Shown here in pieces: positions 1-7,840 of a DNA stretch of 64,000 nucleotides; position 1 is the first letter of the stretch; every line of letters starts with the position of its first letter. This DNA is from Brevundimonas goettingensis (GTDB lineage: Bacteria; Pseudomonadota; Alphaproteobacteria; Caulobacterales; Caulobacteraceae). The position numbers and the translations under genes are program-made. The DNA lies in NCBI RefSeq assembly GCF_017487405.1, contig NZ_CP062222.1, positions 2,279,001 through 2,343,000 on the forward strand. The letters run 5' to 3'. The notes under the pieces are model-generated. The model worked only from the letters and a program-made list of their open reading frames with translations. It did not search any database and was not told the DNA's origin.

Positions 1-805
1 TGGAGTCGATGCGGTGGAGCGGCGGGGTTCCGGCGCGGCCGGGGGCTGGATCGACGCGATAGAGGAAGGAGGTCTCCAGCGTCCGGCTGGCCACCCAGTT
101 GTCGCCCGATCGGGTCAGGGTCAGGGGCGCGCCGCCCAGCATGACCATGGCCGGGACCTGAGCCTGCGGGTCGAACTTCAGCGTCCATTCCAGGCGGGAG
201 CCCTGGGGCGCGCGAGCGTCAAGCTTCGCCTCATCGCGCATCGGCAGGCCGGTGTAGGCGGGCGGATAGATGCGCAGGTTCTGGCCGACCAGGGCGGGGA
301 CGCCGGGCGCGGCCTGTCCCTCGGCGGCGGGCGAGAGGGTGACGGGCTTGTTCACGCCACGCGGCCAGACGGCGACCGCGACGACAGCGATCAGGGCGAC
401 GGCCCAGAGGATCAGGATCGGACGGCGCGACCAGTCGGCGACGAGGGCGGCGGGCGAGCCGGTGTTCAGGCGGTCGAGGAGGCGGGCGCGCTGGAGGCGC
501 TGCAGGACGCCGAGGCCGGCCGGGTCGGCGAAGAGGAGTTCGGCGCTGTCCTCCATGTCCGGGCGGACGCCGTCGAGGCGCCGGGTCAGCCAGAGCCGGT
601 CGAACCGGGCGGCGCGGCGCAGGGCGAGGACGGCGATGATGACGGCGGCGAGGGCGAGGAGGACGAGGCCCGTCATCGGGCCTGCGATCGCCCAGCCGAG
701 GGCGGCGATCAGGAGGGCGACGGGCGTGGCCAGCAGCAGGTCGTTGAACAGGCCGCGACGACGGGCGGGGCCGGTCCAGGTGGAGATGATGGCTGCGGGG
801 CTCAC
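1..805 (-). CDS. DUF4175-type membrane protein, 3' end off the window
   Basis: I read this frame by hand. It starts at a GTG overlapping the TGA stop of the upstream BatA-like gene (GTGA overlap) and stays open to the left edge, giving about 268 residues. The N-terminus has a long hydrophobic stretch (about residues 23-60, probably two membrane spans) and another span near 131-148. A periplasmic-type part follows with the motif RIYPPAYTGLP, which I associate with DUF4175 proteins found next to MoxR/DUF58/BatA genes. The C-terminal part is missing. Position as the last visible gene of a coupled operon supports a role with these genes at the envelope, but the biochemical function is unknown. 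Confidence 0.75.
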   Translation of the reverse strand, partial: MSPAAIISTWTGPARRRGLFNDLLLATPVALLIAALGWAIAGPMTGLVLLALAAVIIAVLALRRAARFDRLWLTRRLDGVRPDMEDSAELLFADPAGLGVLQRLQRARLLDRLNTGSPAALVADWSRRPILILWAVALIAVVAVAVWPRGVNKPVTLSPAAEGQAAPGVPALVGQNLRIYPPAYTGLPMRDEAKLDARAPQGSRLEWTLKFDPQAQVPAMVMLGGAPLTLTRSGDNWVASRTLETSFLYRVDPAPGRAGTPPLHRIDS

Positions 806-1953
806 GGGATGGCTCCCCGTGAACGGCGCGTGGCCAGCCAGCGCTCGCCGAGGAGGACGAGGCCGATGAGGACGGCGAGCCAGGGCTTGAGGTCCAGAGG
901 CGCCGGGTCGAAGGCGCGACCGCCGGTCAGGGGGGCGTAGTCGGCGGCGGCGACGCGAGCGGGCTGGACGGGGGGCGGAGTGATCGCGACCTTCAGATGG
1001 AGGGCGAAGTCGGCCTGAAGCAGCTCAGGGGTTTCGGACGGGGTCAGGGGGTGGGTGAGGCGCAGCAGACGGCCCTGCCCCATCGCCTGGACCTCGATCA
1101 GGGGACGATCGAGGGCGTCTCGCCAGACGACGGCGCGGGCCGCGTCGGGGATAGCGGCGTCCGAGGAGACGAGAGCGATTCCGCCGGCCTCGATCCACTG
1201 GATGACGGCGGGCGGAAGGGTTCCGGCGCCGAGGCGGATCAGGGTGCGTCTGGCGTCCGGAAGAGGCGCGTCAAGCTCGGCGGTGTCGGCGTCGGCGGGG
1301 CGACCGGCGGGCTGCCAGGAGGCGGCGGCGGCCTGAAGGTAGCGGACCCCGGAGGCATGGTCGGCGTCGGTGCGGATCGACAGCGGCGGGATGGACGCGG
1401 ACGCGGGCTGGCGCGCGGGCATGGCTCCGGCGACGACGCGCCAGATCACCGGACGGGACAGACGAGGGCGTTCGGCGTCGGCGCCCTGCAGCGTCTTGGG
1501 CGTGACCACGGTCAGGGGGGCGCCGGGCGGCAACTGGGCGTCGAGCTGTCGGATCAGGCTGGCGATGGGCGCCGTGGTCGTGGGGCGCGGGGTCTCAAGG
1601 TTGGGGAAGCCGGGGGCGAGCCAGTGGCCCCTGCCCTCGCCGACAATCGTCTGCGCCTGTGCGGCGTCCGCGCCGGGGACGACCGCGATGTAAGGCGCCT
1701 TGTCGCCCGCGCCGAACAGGACCGGGCGGGCGAACCAGAGGGCGACGAGGGCCAGCAGGATCAGGCGCAGGATCAGCAGCGGCCATTCGTCGAAGCGCAG
1801 ACGCGAGCGCGGACGCGGCTTCTGACGCAGCCAGCGCAGGGCGGCGAAGTCGGTAGGCAGCTGCTCGCTGCGCCGGGCGATATGGATGACCAGCGGGACG
1901 ATCAGGGCGGCGAGCGCAGCCAGACCCAGCGGCAGAAGCAGGGCCGGGGTCAT
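802..1953 (-). CDS. BatA-domain membrane protein
   Basis: This 383-residue protein has the BatA (aerotolerance regulator N-terminal) layout. A first membrane span covers residues 3-25, then a basic loop containing RRSEQLPTDFAALRWLRQ, and a second span near 58-78. A large non-cytoplasmic region follows, and a C-terminal span lies near 360-376. The start ATG overlaps the stop of the DUF58 gene (ATGA), so the two are translationally coupled. Family members sit with MoxR ATPases and vWA/DUF58 proteins in membrane-associated chaperone or assembly systems. I see no enzymatic motif, and the specific client is unknown. Confidence 0.82.
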   Translation of the reverse strand: MTPALLLPLGLAALAALIVPLVIHIARRSEQLPTDFAALRWLRQKPRPRSRLRFDEWPLLILRLILLALVALWFARPVLFGAGDKAPYIAVVPGADAAQAQTIVGEGRGHWLAPGFPNLETPRPTTTAPIASLIRQLDAQLPPGAPLTVVTPKTLQGADAERPRLSRPVIWRVVAGAMPARQPASASIPPLSIRTDADHASGVRYLQAAAASWQPAGRPADADTAELDAPLPDARRTLIRLGAGTLPPAVIQWIEAGGIALVSSDAAIPDAARAVVWRDALDRPLIEVQAMGQGRLLRLTHPLTPSETPELLQADFALHLKVAITPPPVQPARVAAADYAPLTGGRAFDPAPLDLKPWLAVLIGLVLLGERWLATRRSRGAIP

Positions 1954-2834
1954 GAGTATTCGGCCGCATCATGGGCGCCGAACAGACGGCGCAGCGGCAG
2001 GTCGACGGGCTGACCCACAACGTGTTCGGCGCGGCGGATGCCGACGGCGTCGAGGCGGGCGTGAAGCGCGGCGCGGGCCTCGCCGAAGCGGCGCAGGAAT
2101 TCGGCGCGCAGGGCCGGGCCGTCGCCCAGAAGCTCCTCGCCCGTCTCCGGATCGCGGAAGCGGTAGCCGCCGGTGAAGGCGAACTCCGTCTCGCCGGCGG
2201 TCAGCATCTCGACGACCAGAACCTCGCGCCCGGCGGCGGCGAGGGTCTCGGCCAGATCGACAACGCCGGGGTCGAAACAGTCGCTGAGGATGACGACCAG
2301 ATCGTGGGCCCCGACCCGTTCCCAAACCGGGCTGAGCTGGTCCTCGCGAGCGAAGCCGCCGGCGGGCTTGAGCGGCAGGAGTTCAAGGGTCAGGCGATCG
2401 CGCTGACGAAGGCCGGAGGCGGGCGGCAGCAGGCGCAGGCCCTGATCGTTGAGCGCCATCCAGCCGAAGCGATCGCCCTGCTGCATCGCCAGTTCGGCGA
2501 GGGAGGCGGTCAGGGATTTGGCGGCGTCGAAGCGGGTCGTGCTGCCCTCCGCCTGGCCCATCGAGGCCGAAGCGTCCATCAGGATCCAGACGGCGACCGG
2601 GCTCTCGCGCTCGGCCTCGCGGACGAAGAATTTGTCGGAGCGGGCGTAGAGCTTCCAGTCGATCTGACGCAGTTCGTCGCCGCGCTCATAGGCCCGGTAC
2701 TGGGCAAACTCGAGGCCCGCGCCGCGGCTGTGGCTCTGGTGCAGGCCGAGGCCGTGCGACCCCACCGCCCGACGCGTGATCAGGCGCAAGGCTTTGAGCC
2801 GGCTCCGCACGTCTGGAGGAATGAGGTCGGTCAC
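1950..2834 (-). CDS. DUF58 domain protein (vWA-like)
   Basis: The 294-residue protein carries the DUF58 signature at residues 47-72 (YRAYERGDELRQIDWKLYAR region). A degenerate MIDAS-like DASAS at 87-91 fits a von Willebrand factor A-type fold. The start is GTG. It lies 18 bases after the MoxR gene and overlaps the BatA-like gene by four bases. DUF58 proteins are the usual partners of MoxR AAA+ ATPases, and the gene order MoxR-DUF58-BatA-DUF4175 here is the common one. It is likely a cytoplasmic adaptor between ATPase and membrane proteins; its substrate is not known. Confidence 0.88.
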   Translation of the reverse strand: MTDLIPPDVRSRLKALRLITRRAVGSHGLGLHQSHSRGAGLEFAQYRAYERGDELRQIDWKLYARSDKFFVREAERESPVAVWILMDASASMGQAEGSTTRFDAAKSLTASLAELAMQQGDRFGWMALNDQGLRLLPPASGLRQRDRLTLELLPLKPAGGFAREDQLSPVWERVGAHDLVVILSDCFDPGVVDLAETLAAAGREVLVVEMLTAGETEFAFTGGYRFRDPETGEELLGDGPALRAEFLRRFGEARAALHARLDAVGIRRAEHVVGQPVDLPLRRLFGAHDAAEYS

Positions 2835-2852
2835 GCGGGGGCAGCCTTTGGA

Positions 2853-3851
2853 TCAGGCGTTGGGCATCGGGACGGCGCGGACGAGGGCGGCGACGACGTC
2901 GTCGGCGCTGCGCCCCTCGGCCTCGGCGGCGAAGGACAGCAGCAGGCGGTGGCGCATGACCGGGGCCGACAGGGCGATGATGTCCTCACGCGTCGCGGCG
3001 AGGCGGCCCTGCAGAAGGGCGCGAGCCTTGGCCGCGAGGATCAACGACTGGCCGGCGCGCGGACCGGCGCCCCATTTGACGTATTTGCGGACCTCTTCCG
3101 GCGCGCCCTCGCCCGGTCGGCTGGCGCGGACGATGCGGGTGACCCAGCTGAGCAGGGCGTCGGAGAAATGCACCTCGCGGACCAGGGCCTGGAGCGCCAG
3201 GACCTCTTCGCCCATCATGACGGCGGGGACGGCGCCGGTCTTCGCGCCCGTGGTCTGGGCGAGGATGTCGCGCTCTTCCTGCTCTGTCGGATATTCGACG
3301 CGGATGTGCAGGAGGAAGCGGTCGAGCTGGGCCTCGGGCAGAGGATAGGTGCCGGCCTGCTCCAGCGGGTTCTGGGTGGCCAGGACGAAGAAGGGTTTGG
3401 GCAGGACGTGGGTCACGCCGCCGTAGCTGACGGTCTTTTCCTGCATGGCCTCCAGCAGGGCCGCCTGGGTCTTGGGCGGGGTGCGGTTCAGCTCGTCGGC
3501 GAGCAGCAGGTTGGTGAAGACCGGGCCGGGCTGAAAGCGGAAGCTGCGATGGCCCGTGCCGTGATCCTCTTCCAGCAGTTCGGTGCCGAGGATGTCGCTG
3601 GGCATCAGGTCGGGGGTGAACTGGACGCGGCGGAACTCCAGCTTGAGCGCCTCGCCGAGCGAGCGGACCAGCAGGGTCTTGCCGAGGCCGGGCACGCCCT
3701 CAAGCAGGCAGTGGCCGCCGGCGAGAAGGCCGATGAGCAGCTGTTCGACGACGTCCTGCTGGCCGACGATGGCCTGGGCGATGGCGGTGCGGAGGTCCCC
3801 CAGACGCGCGAGCTGCGCCTGGATGTCGGCTTCGGAGAGGGTCTTGGTCAT
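2853..3851 (-). CDS. MoxR-family AAA+ ATPase
   Basis: This 332-residue protein has an AAA_3 core: Walker A GVPGLGKT at 52-59, Walker B LLLADE ending near residue 120, a sensor-1-type ATQN at 158-161, and the LDRFL element near 176-180. MoxR ATPases act as chaperones that mature or assemble partner proteins, often with DUF58/vWA proteins, which are encoded immediately downstream. Length and motif spacing are normal. It is the first gene of the 3851-to-1 operon; a 49-base gap separates it from the DUF4159 gene. Confidence 0.93.
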   Translation of the reverse strand: MTKTLSEADIQAQLARLGDLRTAIAQAIVGQQDVVEQLLIGLLAGGHCLLEGVPGLGKTLLVRSLGEALKLEFRRVQFTPDLMPSDILGTELLEEDHGTGHRSFRFQPGPVFTNLLLADELNRTPPKTQAALLEAMQEKTVSYGGVTHVLPKPFFVLATQNPLEQAGTYPLPEAQLDRFLLHIRVEYPTEQEERDILAQTTGAKTGAVPAVMMGEEVLALQALVREVHFSDALLSWVTRIVRASRPGEGAPEEVRKYVKWGAGPRAGQSLILAAKARALLQGRLAATREDIIALSAPVMRHRLLLSFAAEAEGRSADDVVAALVRAVPMPNA

Positions 3852-3900
3852 GTCGGGTCCCGGGGAGGGGCTGAAGCGAACTGAAGAGGCGAAAAGGCAG

Positions 3901-4608
3901 TCAGGAACTGAGGGCGTACATCACGATGTTGACCCCGAAGCGGGTGTTGTCGACGGCGAGGAAGCGCTTGTTGCGCCAGTCGTAGTCCCACTCGCAGCCA
4001 TAGTCCTTGTTGGAATAGAGGACGCCGAGGCGGCCGTTGATCTCGATGCCCTTGAGGTAGTCGTGGACCAGGTCGTCGCCCCAGCCGTTGAGCTCGAGCC
4101 CCGTGTTCGGCGGGCCGTCCTCGAAGGTGAAGAAGCTGCGGTAGATCGGGTGGGTCTTGGGCAGGACCTTGAGCGCGGCCGGGCCGAAGATGGCGCGCAT
4201 CTGGGCCTCGAACGAGCGGGCGAACAGGCCGTCGATGTCGTGGTTGCAGTCGTCGACGAAGACGAAGCCGCCGTTCCTCACATAGCGTTCGAAATTGCGC
4301 CGCTCAGCCTGTGAGAACTCCACCAGCTTGTGCCCCGCCAGATAGCAGAAGGGCGCCGTCAGCATGCGCGGGTCGGACAGGGGAATGACCCGCTCGGTCG
4401 GGTCGACGCGCAGGGTGGTGTAGTCGATCAGGGAGGTGATCAGGTTGGACGGCATACGCTGGTCCACGTCCCAGTCGCCCGAGTCGTAGCGCAGCCGCGT
4501 GAACCAGAAGTCGTAGGTCCCTGCGGCGTTTGCGAAACGCGGCAGGGAGGACAGGGCGAGCCCGGCCAGCCCCCCTGCCCCCAGACGTAGAAACTGCGCC
4601 CGGTTCAT
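3901..4608 (-). CDS. DUF4159 domain protein, secreted
   Basis: The 235-residue product begins with a signal-like leader (MNRAQFLRLGAGGLAGLALS, probable cleavage near residue 28 after FANA). It has only a single Arg before the hydrophobic core, so a classical twin-Arg signal is absent. The rest matches the DUF4159 pattern: an FTRLRYDSGDWD start, then a GGFVFVDDC motif typical of a flavodoxin-like or gliding-motility-associated fold. DUF4159 proteins usually accompany MoxR/BatA operons, as here. The function is unknown. Confidence 0.8.
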   Translation of the reverse strand: MNRAQFLRLGAGGLAGLALSSLPRFANAAGTYDFWFTRLRYDSGDWDVDQRMPSNLITSLIDYTTLRVDPTERVIPLSDPRMLTAPFCYLAGHKLVEFSQAERRNFERYVRNGGFVFVDDCNHDIDGLFARSFEAQMRAIFGPAALKVLPKTHPIYRSFFTFEDGPPNTGLELNGWGDDLVHDYLKGIEINGRLGVLYSNKDYGCEWDYDWRNKRFLAVDNTRFGVNIVMYALSS

Positions 4609-4642
4609 GCCCTTTGATGGGCCTCCAACCGGGCTGTCGCCA

Positions 4643-5977
4643 TCAGACGGCGTCCGAAAGCGAGGTGAAGGTGAAGTCGCGCAGCTTCATCGGCGGCAGG
4701 TACATGACATTGCCGCCCTCGTCGGCCGAGACGCGCACCGGACGGCCCAGCTCCTCGACGTTGTTGAGCATGATCACCGGCGACTCGTTGAAGCGGAAGT
4801 TCTTGAGCGGATGCTTGATCTGGCCGTCCTCGATGTAGAACGTGCCGTCGCGGGTCAGGCCGGTCAGCAGCACGGTCTGCGGATCGACCATGCGGATGTA
4901 CCAGGTGCGGGTGACCAGGATGCCGCGCTGGGTCGTGCGGACCAGATCGGCCGTCGACTTGTCGCCGCCCGTCATGATCAGGTTGCCCGGACCGGCCAGG
5001 GCCGTCTTGCCCTGCTTGTCGGCCCAGTAGCGCGAGTAGTTCAGGTTCACGATCTTGCCGTTCTCGACGATCTGCATGCGCTCGCGCGCCATGCCTTCAT
5101 CGTCCCACGGATAGACGGCGGCGTTGGGGTAGGAGGGGTCGGTGAAGAAGTTGACCTCGGGCCCGTAGACCTGTTCGCCGGTCTTGTTGCCGCCGCCCGC
5201 CTTGGACAGGAAGCTGCGGCCCTCGTCGGCCGAACGGGCGTCGAAGAAGTTCATCATGAAGCCGATCAGGCCGGCGGCCGCGGCGGGCTCCAGGATGACG
5301 GTGTATTTGCCGGGCTCCAGCGCCTGGGCGTCGGCGGAGGCGGCCGCCTTGCGCATGGCGATGCGCACGTCGTCGCCGGCCGAGAAGGTGGCGACGTCCT
5401 GGACATTGTCCCCGACCCAGCCCGAGCCGCGGCCGTCGGCGGTGCGGACGGTGCAGGTGTAGTCCGAGCTGGTCGCGGTCTGGTAGCCGTAGTTGCCCTT
5501 GGAGTTCAGGAAGCAGACGAAGCCCGTCGTGTCTTCAAGATAGCCGGCGGCGATCAGGTTCTCGGCCTTGCACGGCCCGATCGAGTCGGCCGCCACCTTG
5601 GCCCGGTATTCGGGGGTGATGGCTGCGGTCGCCGCGCTGAAGGTCGGGGTGGGGACGAAGGTCTGTTTGTCGACGGCCGGCATGAACTCGGGGTTCTCGG
5701 GCGCCAGCTTGGCCAGCTCTTCTGCCCGCTTGACCACCCGCTCCAGCGACGCGTCATCGAACTGGTTGATGGTGGCGACGCCGGTCCGCTTGCCGAAGGC
5801 CACCTGGACCGACAGCTCGACGTTGTCGACGATGCCGCTGGTGGACACGTTGTTCAGGGCGAAGCGCACGTTGCCGCGCGTCGAGCCGGCCAGTTGGGCC
5901 GTGCACTCGTCGGCCGTGGACAGGGCCACGACCTTGGTCAGGATGGCCTTGGCCTCCGCCTCGGGAAGAATGCTCAT
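4643..5977 (-). CDS. tldE: TldE/PmbA-type metalloprotease-family subunit
   Basis: The 444-residue protein belongs to the TldD/PmbA (U62) family and lacks the HExxxH metal motif, as expected for the TldE partner subunit. It lies 23 bases downstream of tldD with a good AAGGAG ribosome site. In E. coli the TldD-TldE heterodimer degrades unfolded peptides and matures microcin B17. The family C-terminal blocks are visible: RTWYIRMVDPQTVLLTGLTR, then VRVSADEGG. It has no signal peptide, although its neighbour TldD does. Assignment of family is firm; the substrate is unknown. Confidence 0.9.
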   Translation of the reverse strand: MSILPEAEAKAILTKVVALSTADECTAQLAGSTRGNVRFALNNVSTSGIVDNVELSVQVAFGKRTGVATINQFDDASLERVVKRAEELAKLAPENPEFMPAVDKQTFVPTPTFSAATAAITPEYRAKVAADSIGPCKAENLIAAGYLEDTTGFVCFLNSKGNYGYQTATSSDYTCTVRTADGRGSGWVGDNVQDVATFSAGDDVRIAMRKAAASADAQALEPGKYTVILEPAAAAGLIGFMMNFFDARSADEGRSFLSKAGGGNKTGEQVYGPEVNFFTDPSYPNAAVYPWDDEGMARERMQIVENGKIVNLNYSRYWADKQGKTALAGPGNLIMTGGDKSTADLVRTTQRGILVTRTWYIRMVDPQTVLLTGLTRDGTFYIEDGQIKHPLKNFRFNESPVIMLNNVEELGRPVRVSADEGGNVMYLPPMKLRDFTFTSLSDAV

Positions 5978-6000
5978 CTGTCAGTCTCCTTGGTGCGCGA

Positions 6001-7638
6001 TCAGCCGAGCGAACGGGCGGTGTTGATGACGTTGATGCCGTTGAAGCGCGCGGTCGAGGACCCGTGCGACACGGCGGAAACCTGGGAGGGCTGGCCCTTG
6101 CCGTCGAAGAAGGAGCCGCCCAGGCGATAGTCGGAGGCGTCGCAGACGCCGGCGCAGGCGTTCCAAAACTCCGGCGTGCGGATCTGGTAGGCGACGTCCT
6201 CGATCTGATGGGTGATCTGGCCGTTCTTGATCTCGTAGAAGAGCTCGCCGCCGAACTGGGCGTTGTAGCGCTGCTGGTCGATGGAGAAGGAGCCGTCGCC
6301 GATGATGTAGATGCCGTCCTCGACGTTGGAGATCATGTCCGCGACGCTCATCTTCTCCTTGCCGGCTTCCAGCGAGACATTGGCCATGCGCTGGAACTGG
6401 ACGTTGGACCAGCTGTCGGCATAGCAGCAGCCGTCGGACTCTGTCTTGCCCTCGATATGGGCCTGGTCGCGGATGGCCTGATAGCCGACCAGCTTGCCGT
6501 CGCGGATCAGGTCCCACTTCTTGGTCTTCACGCCCTCGTCGTCATAGCCGACGTAGCCCAGGCTGCCGGGCTGAAGCTTGTCGGCGACGATGTTGACCTT
6601 GTCGCTGCCGTACTGGAAGTGGGCGTCCTTCTTGTCCATCGTCGCGAAGCTGGTGCCCGCGTAGTTGGCCTCGTAGCCGAGGACGCGGTCGAGCTCGAGC
6701 GGGTGACCGACCGACTCGTGGATGGTCAGCCAGGTGTGCGACGGGTCGAGGACCAGGTCGTACTTGCCCGCCTTGACCGAGGGGGCCGTCAACTTGGCCC
6801 GGGCCTGCTGGGCCGCAGCGATGGCGTCGGCGCGCATGTCGTAGGACTGGCCATAGACGACGACGCCGTTGGGCAGGACGGTCTTACCGGACTCGGCGCC
6901 GTCCAGATATTCGTAGCCCAGACCCATTGGGGCCGAGAGGCCGTCGCGGCTGCGGAACTTGCCGGTCGTCTTGTCGATGGCGGTCGCGGACATCGGGCAC
7001 CAGATGCGGTGCACGTCCTGGTCGATGTAGGAGCCGTCGGTCGAGGCGAAATACTTCTGCTCGTTCACCAGGAAGAGCATCGACTGGAAGAAGTCGGCGC
7101 CGGCGGCCAGGGCCGCGGCGTTGGTGCCGAGCAGGAGATCGACCTTCTCCTTGATCGGCACCTCCATGGCGTTCTTGACGATGGGGGTGCGCCAGGAGAC
7201 CTCGCCGACGCCGGGCGTCGGGGCCAGCTGGACCCGCTCGGTCAGGGTCGGGGCGTTGGCCTTGGCGATGGCCACGGCCTGGCGCGCGGCCTTGGCGACC
7301 GAGTCGACCGTCAGACTGTTGGTGGCGGCGAAGCCCCAGGCGCCGTCGGCGATGACGCGGACGCCCGCGCCGGTCGATTCGGTGTTGACGATATTCTGGA
7401 CGTTGGCTTCGCGGGTGATCACGAACTGGCGCAGATAGCGGCCGATGCGGACGTCGCAATAGGTGGCGCCGGCGGCCCGGGCGGCGTTCATGGCGGCGTC
7501 AGCGAGGGTTTTCTTGACCGCGACGTCCATGGTGGAGACCAGCTCCTCGGCGGCGATGGCCTGTCCCGCGAACAGGGACGGCAGGATCAGCCCCCCGGCG
7601 GCGATAGAGCCGAGAGACAGGAAGTCGCGTCTATGCAT
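6001..7638 (-). CDS. tldD: TldD-type metalloprotease with Tat-like leader
   Basis: The 545-residue protein has the TldD metal motif HESVGH at residues 307-312, followed by PLELDRVLGYEANYAGTSF. The N-terminus MHRRDFLSLGSIAAGGLI looks like a twin-arginine leader with an AxA-type end near AIAA (27-30), so this copy is predicted to be exported. It is the first gene of a two-gene unit with tldE; the start has a GGAGG site. E. coli TldD is cytosolic, so the leader is unusual against that reference. It could also be a lineage-specific periplasmic TldD. Confidence 0.9.
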   Translation of the reverse strand: MHRRDFLSLGSIAAGGLILPSLFAGQAIAAEELVSTMDVAVKKTLADAAMNAARAAGATYCDVRIGRYLRQFVITREANVQNIVNTESTGAGVRVIADGAWGFAATNSLTVDSVAKAARQAVAIAKANAPTLTERVQLAPTPGVGEVSWRTPIVKNAMEVPIKEKVDLLLGTNAAALAAGADFFQSMLFLVNEQKYFASTDGSYIDQDVHRIWCPMSATAIDKTTGKFRSRDGLSAPMGLGYEYLDGAESGKTVLPNGVVVYGQSYDMRADAIAAAQQARAKLTAPSVKAGKYDLVLDPSHTWLTIHESVGHPLELDRVLGYEANYAGTSFATMDKKDAHFQYGSDKVNIVADKLQPGSLGYVGYDDEGVKTKKWDLIRDGKLVGYQAIRDQAHIEGKTESDGCCYADSWSNVQFQRMANVSLEAGKEKMSVADMISNVEDGIYIIGDGSFSIDQQRYNAQFGGELFYEIKNGQITHQIEDVAYQIRTPEFWNACAGVCDASDYRLGGSFFDGKGQPSQVSAVSHGSSTARFNGINVINTARSLG

Positions 7639-7784
7639 GGCTCGCCTCCGCCCGCTTTGTCGCGGGTCACGATATGGGGATGAATGATGTCCTCGCCCCG
7701 GACCTGAGCGGTTCGGGGAGCACGATCATTGCCGCCTAAGAGGCGCGCGTCAAACCATGGTCACATTACAAGCAAGCAAGGTTC

Positions 7785-7814
7785 GGCCCCGCGTCCGGGA
7801 TCGGACGCGGGGCC
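7785..7814 (-). terminator. GC-rich hairpin after TonB receptor gene
   Basis: GGCCCCGCGTCCG pairs with CGGACGCGGGGCC, a 13-base-pair stem with a tiny loop, just downstream of the receptor stop at 7841. The following minus-strand bases are only mildly T-rich, so it may be a weak intrinsic terminator or an mRNA-end stabilising stem. The rest of the 7639-7840 gap shows no other clear feature. Confidence 0.5.
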
Positions 7815-7840
7815 GGGAAGCTGTGCCGCAACTGTCGATT

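Noticed and set aside
1971..3884. Plus-strand open frame of 637 codons over the DUF58 and MoxR genes.
   Set aside because: The minus strand carries intact Walker and DUF58 motifs; the plus-strand translation has no recognisable domain.
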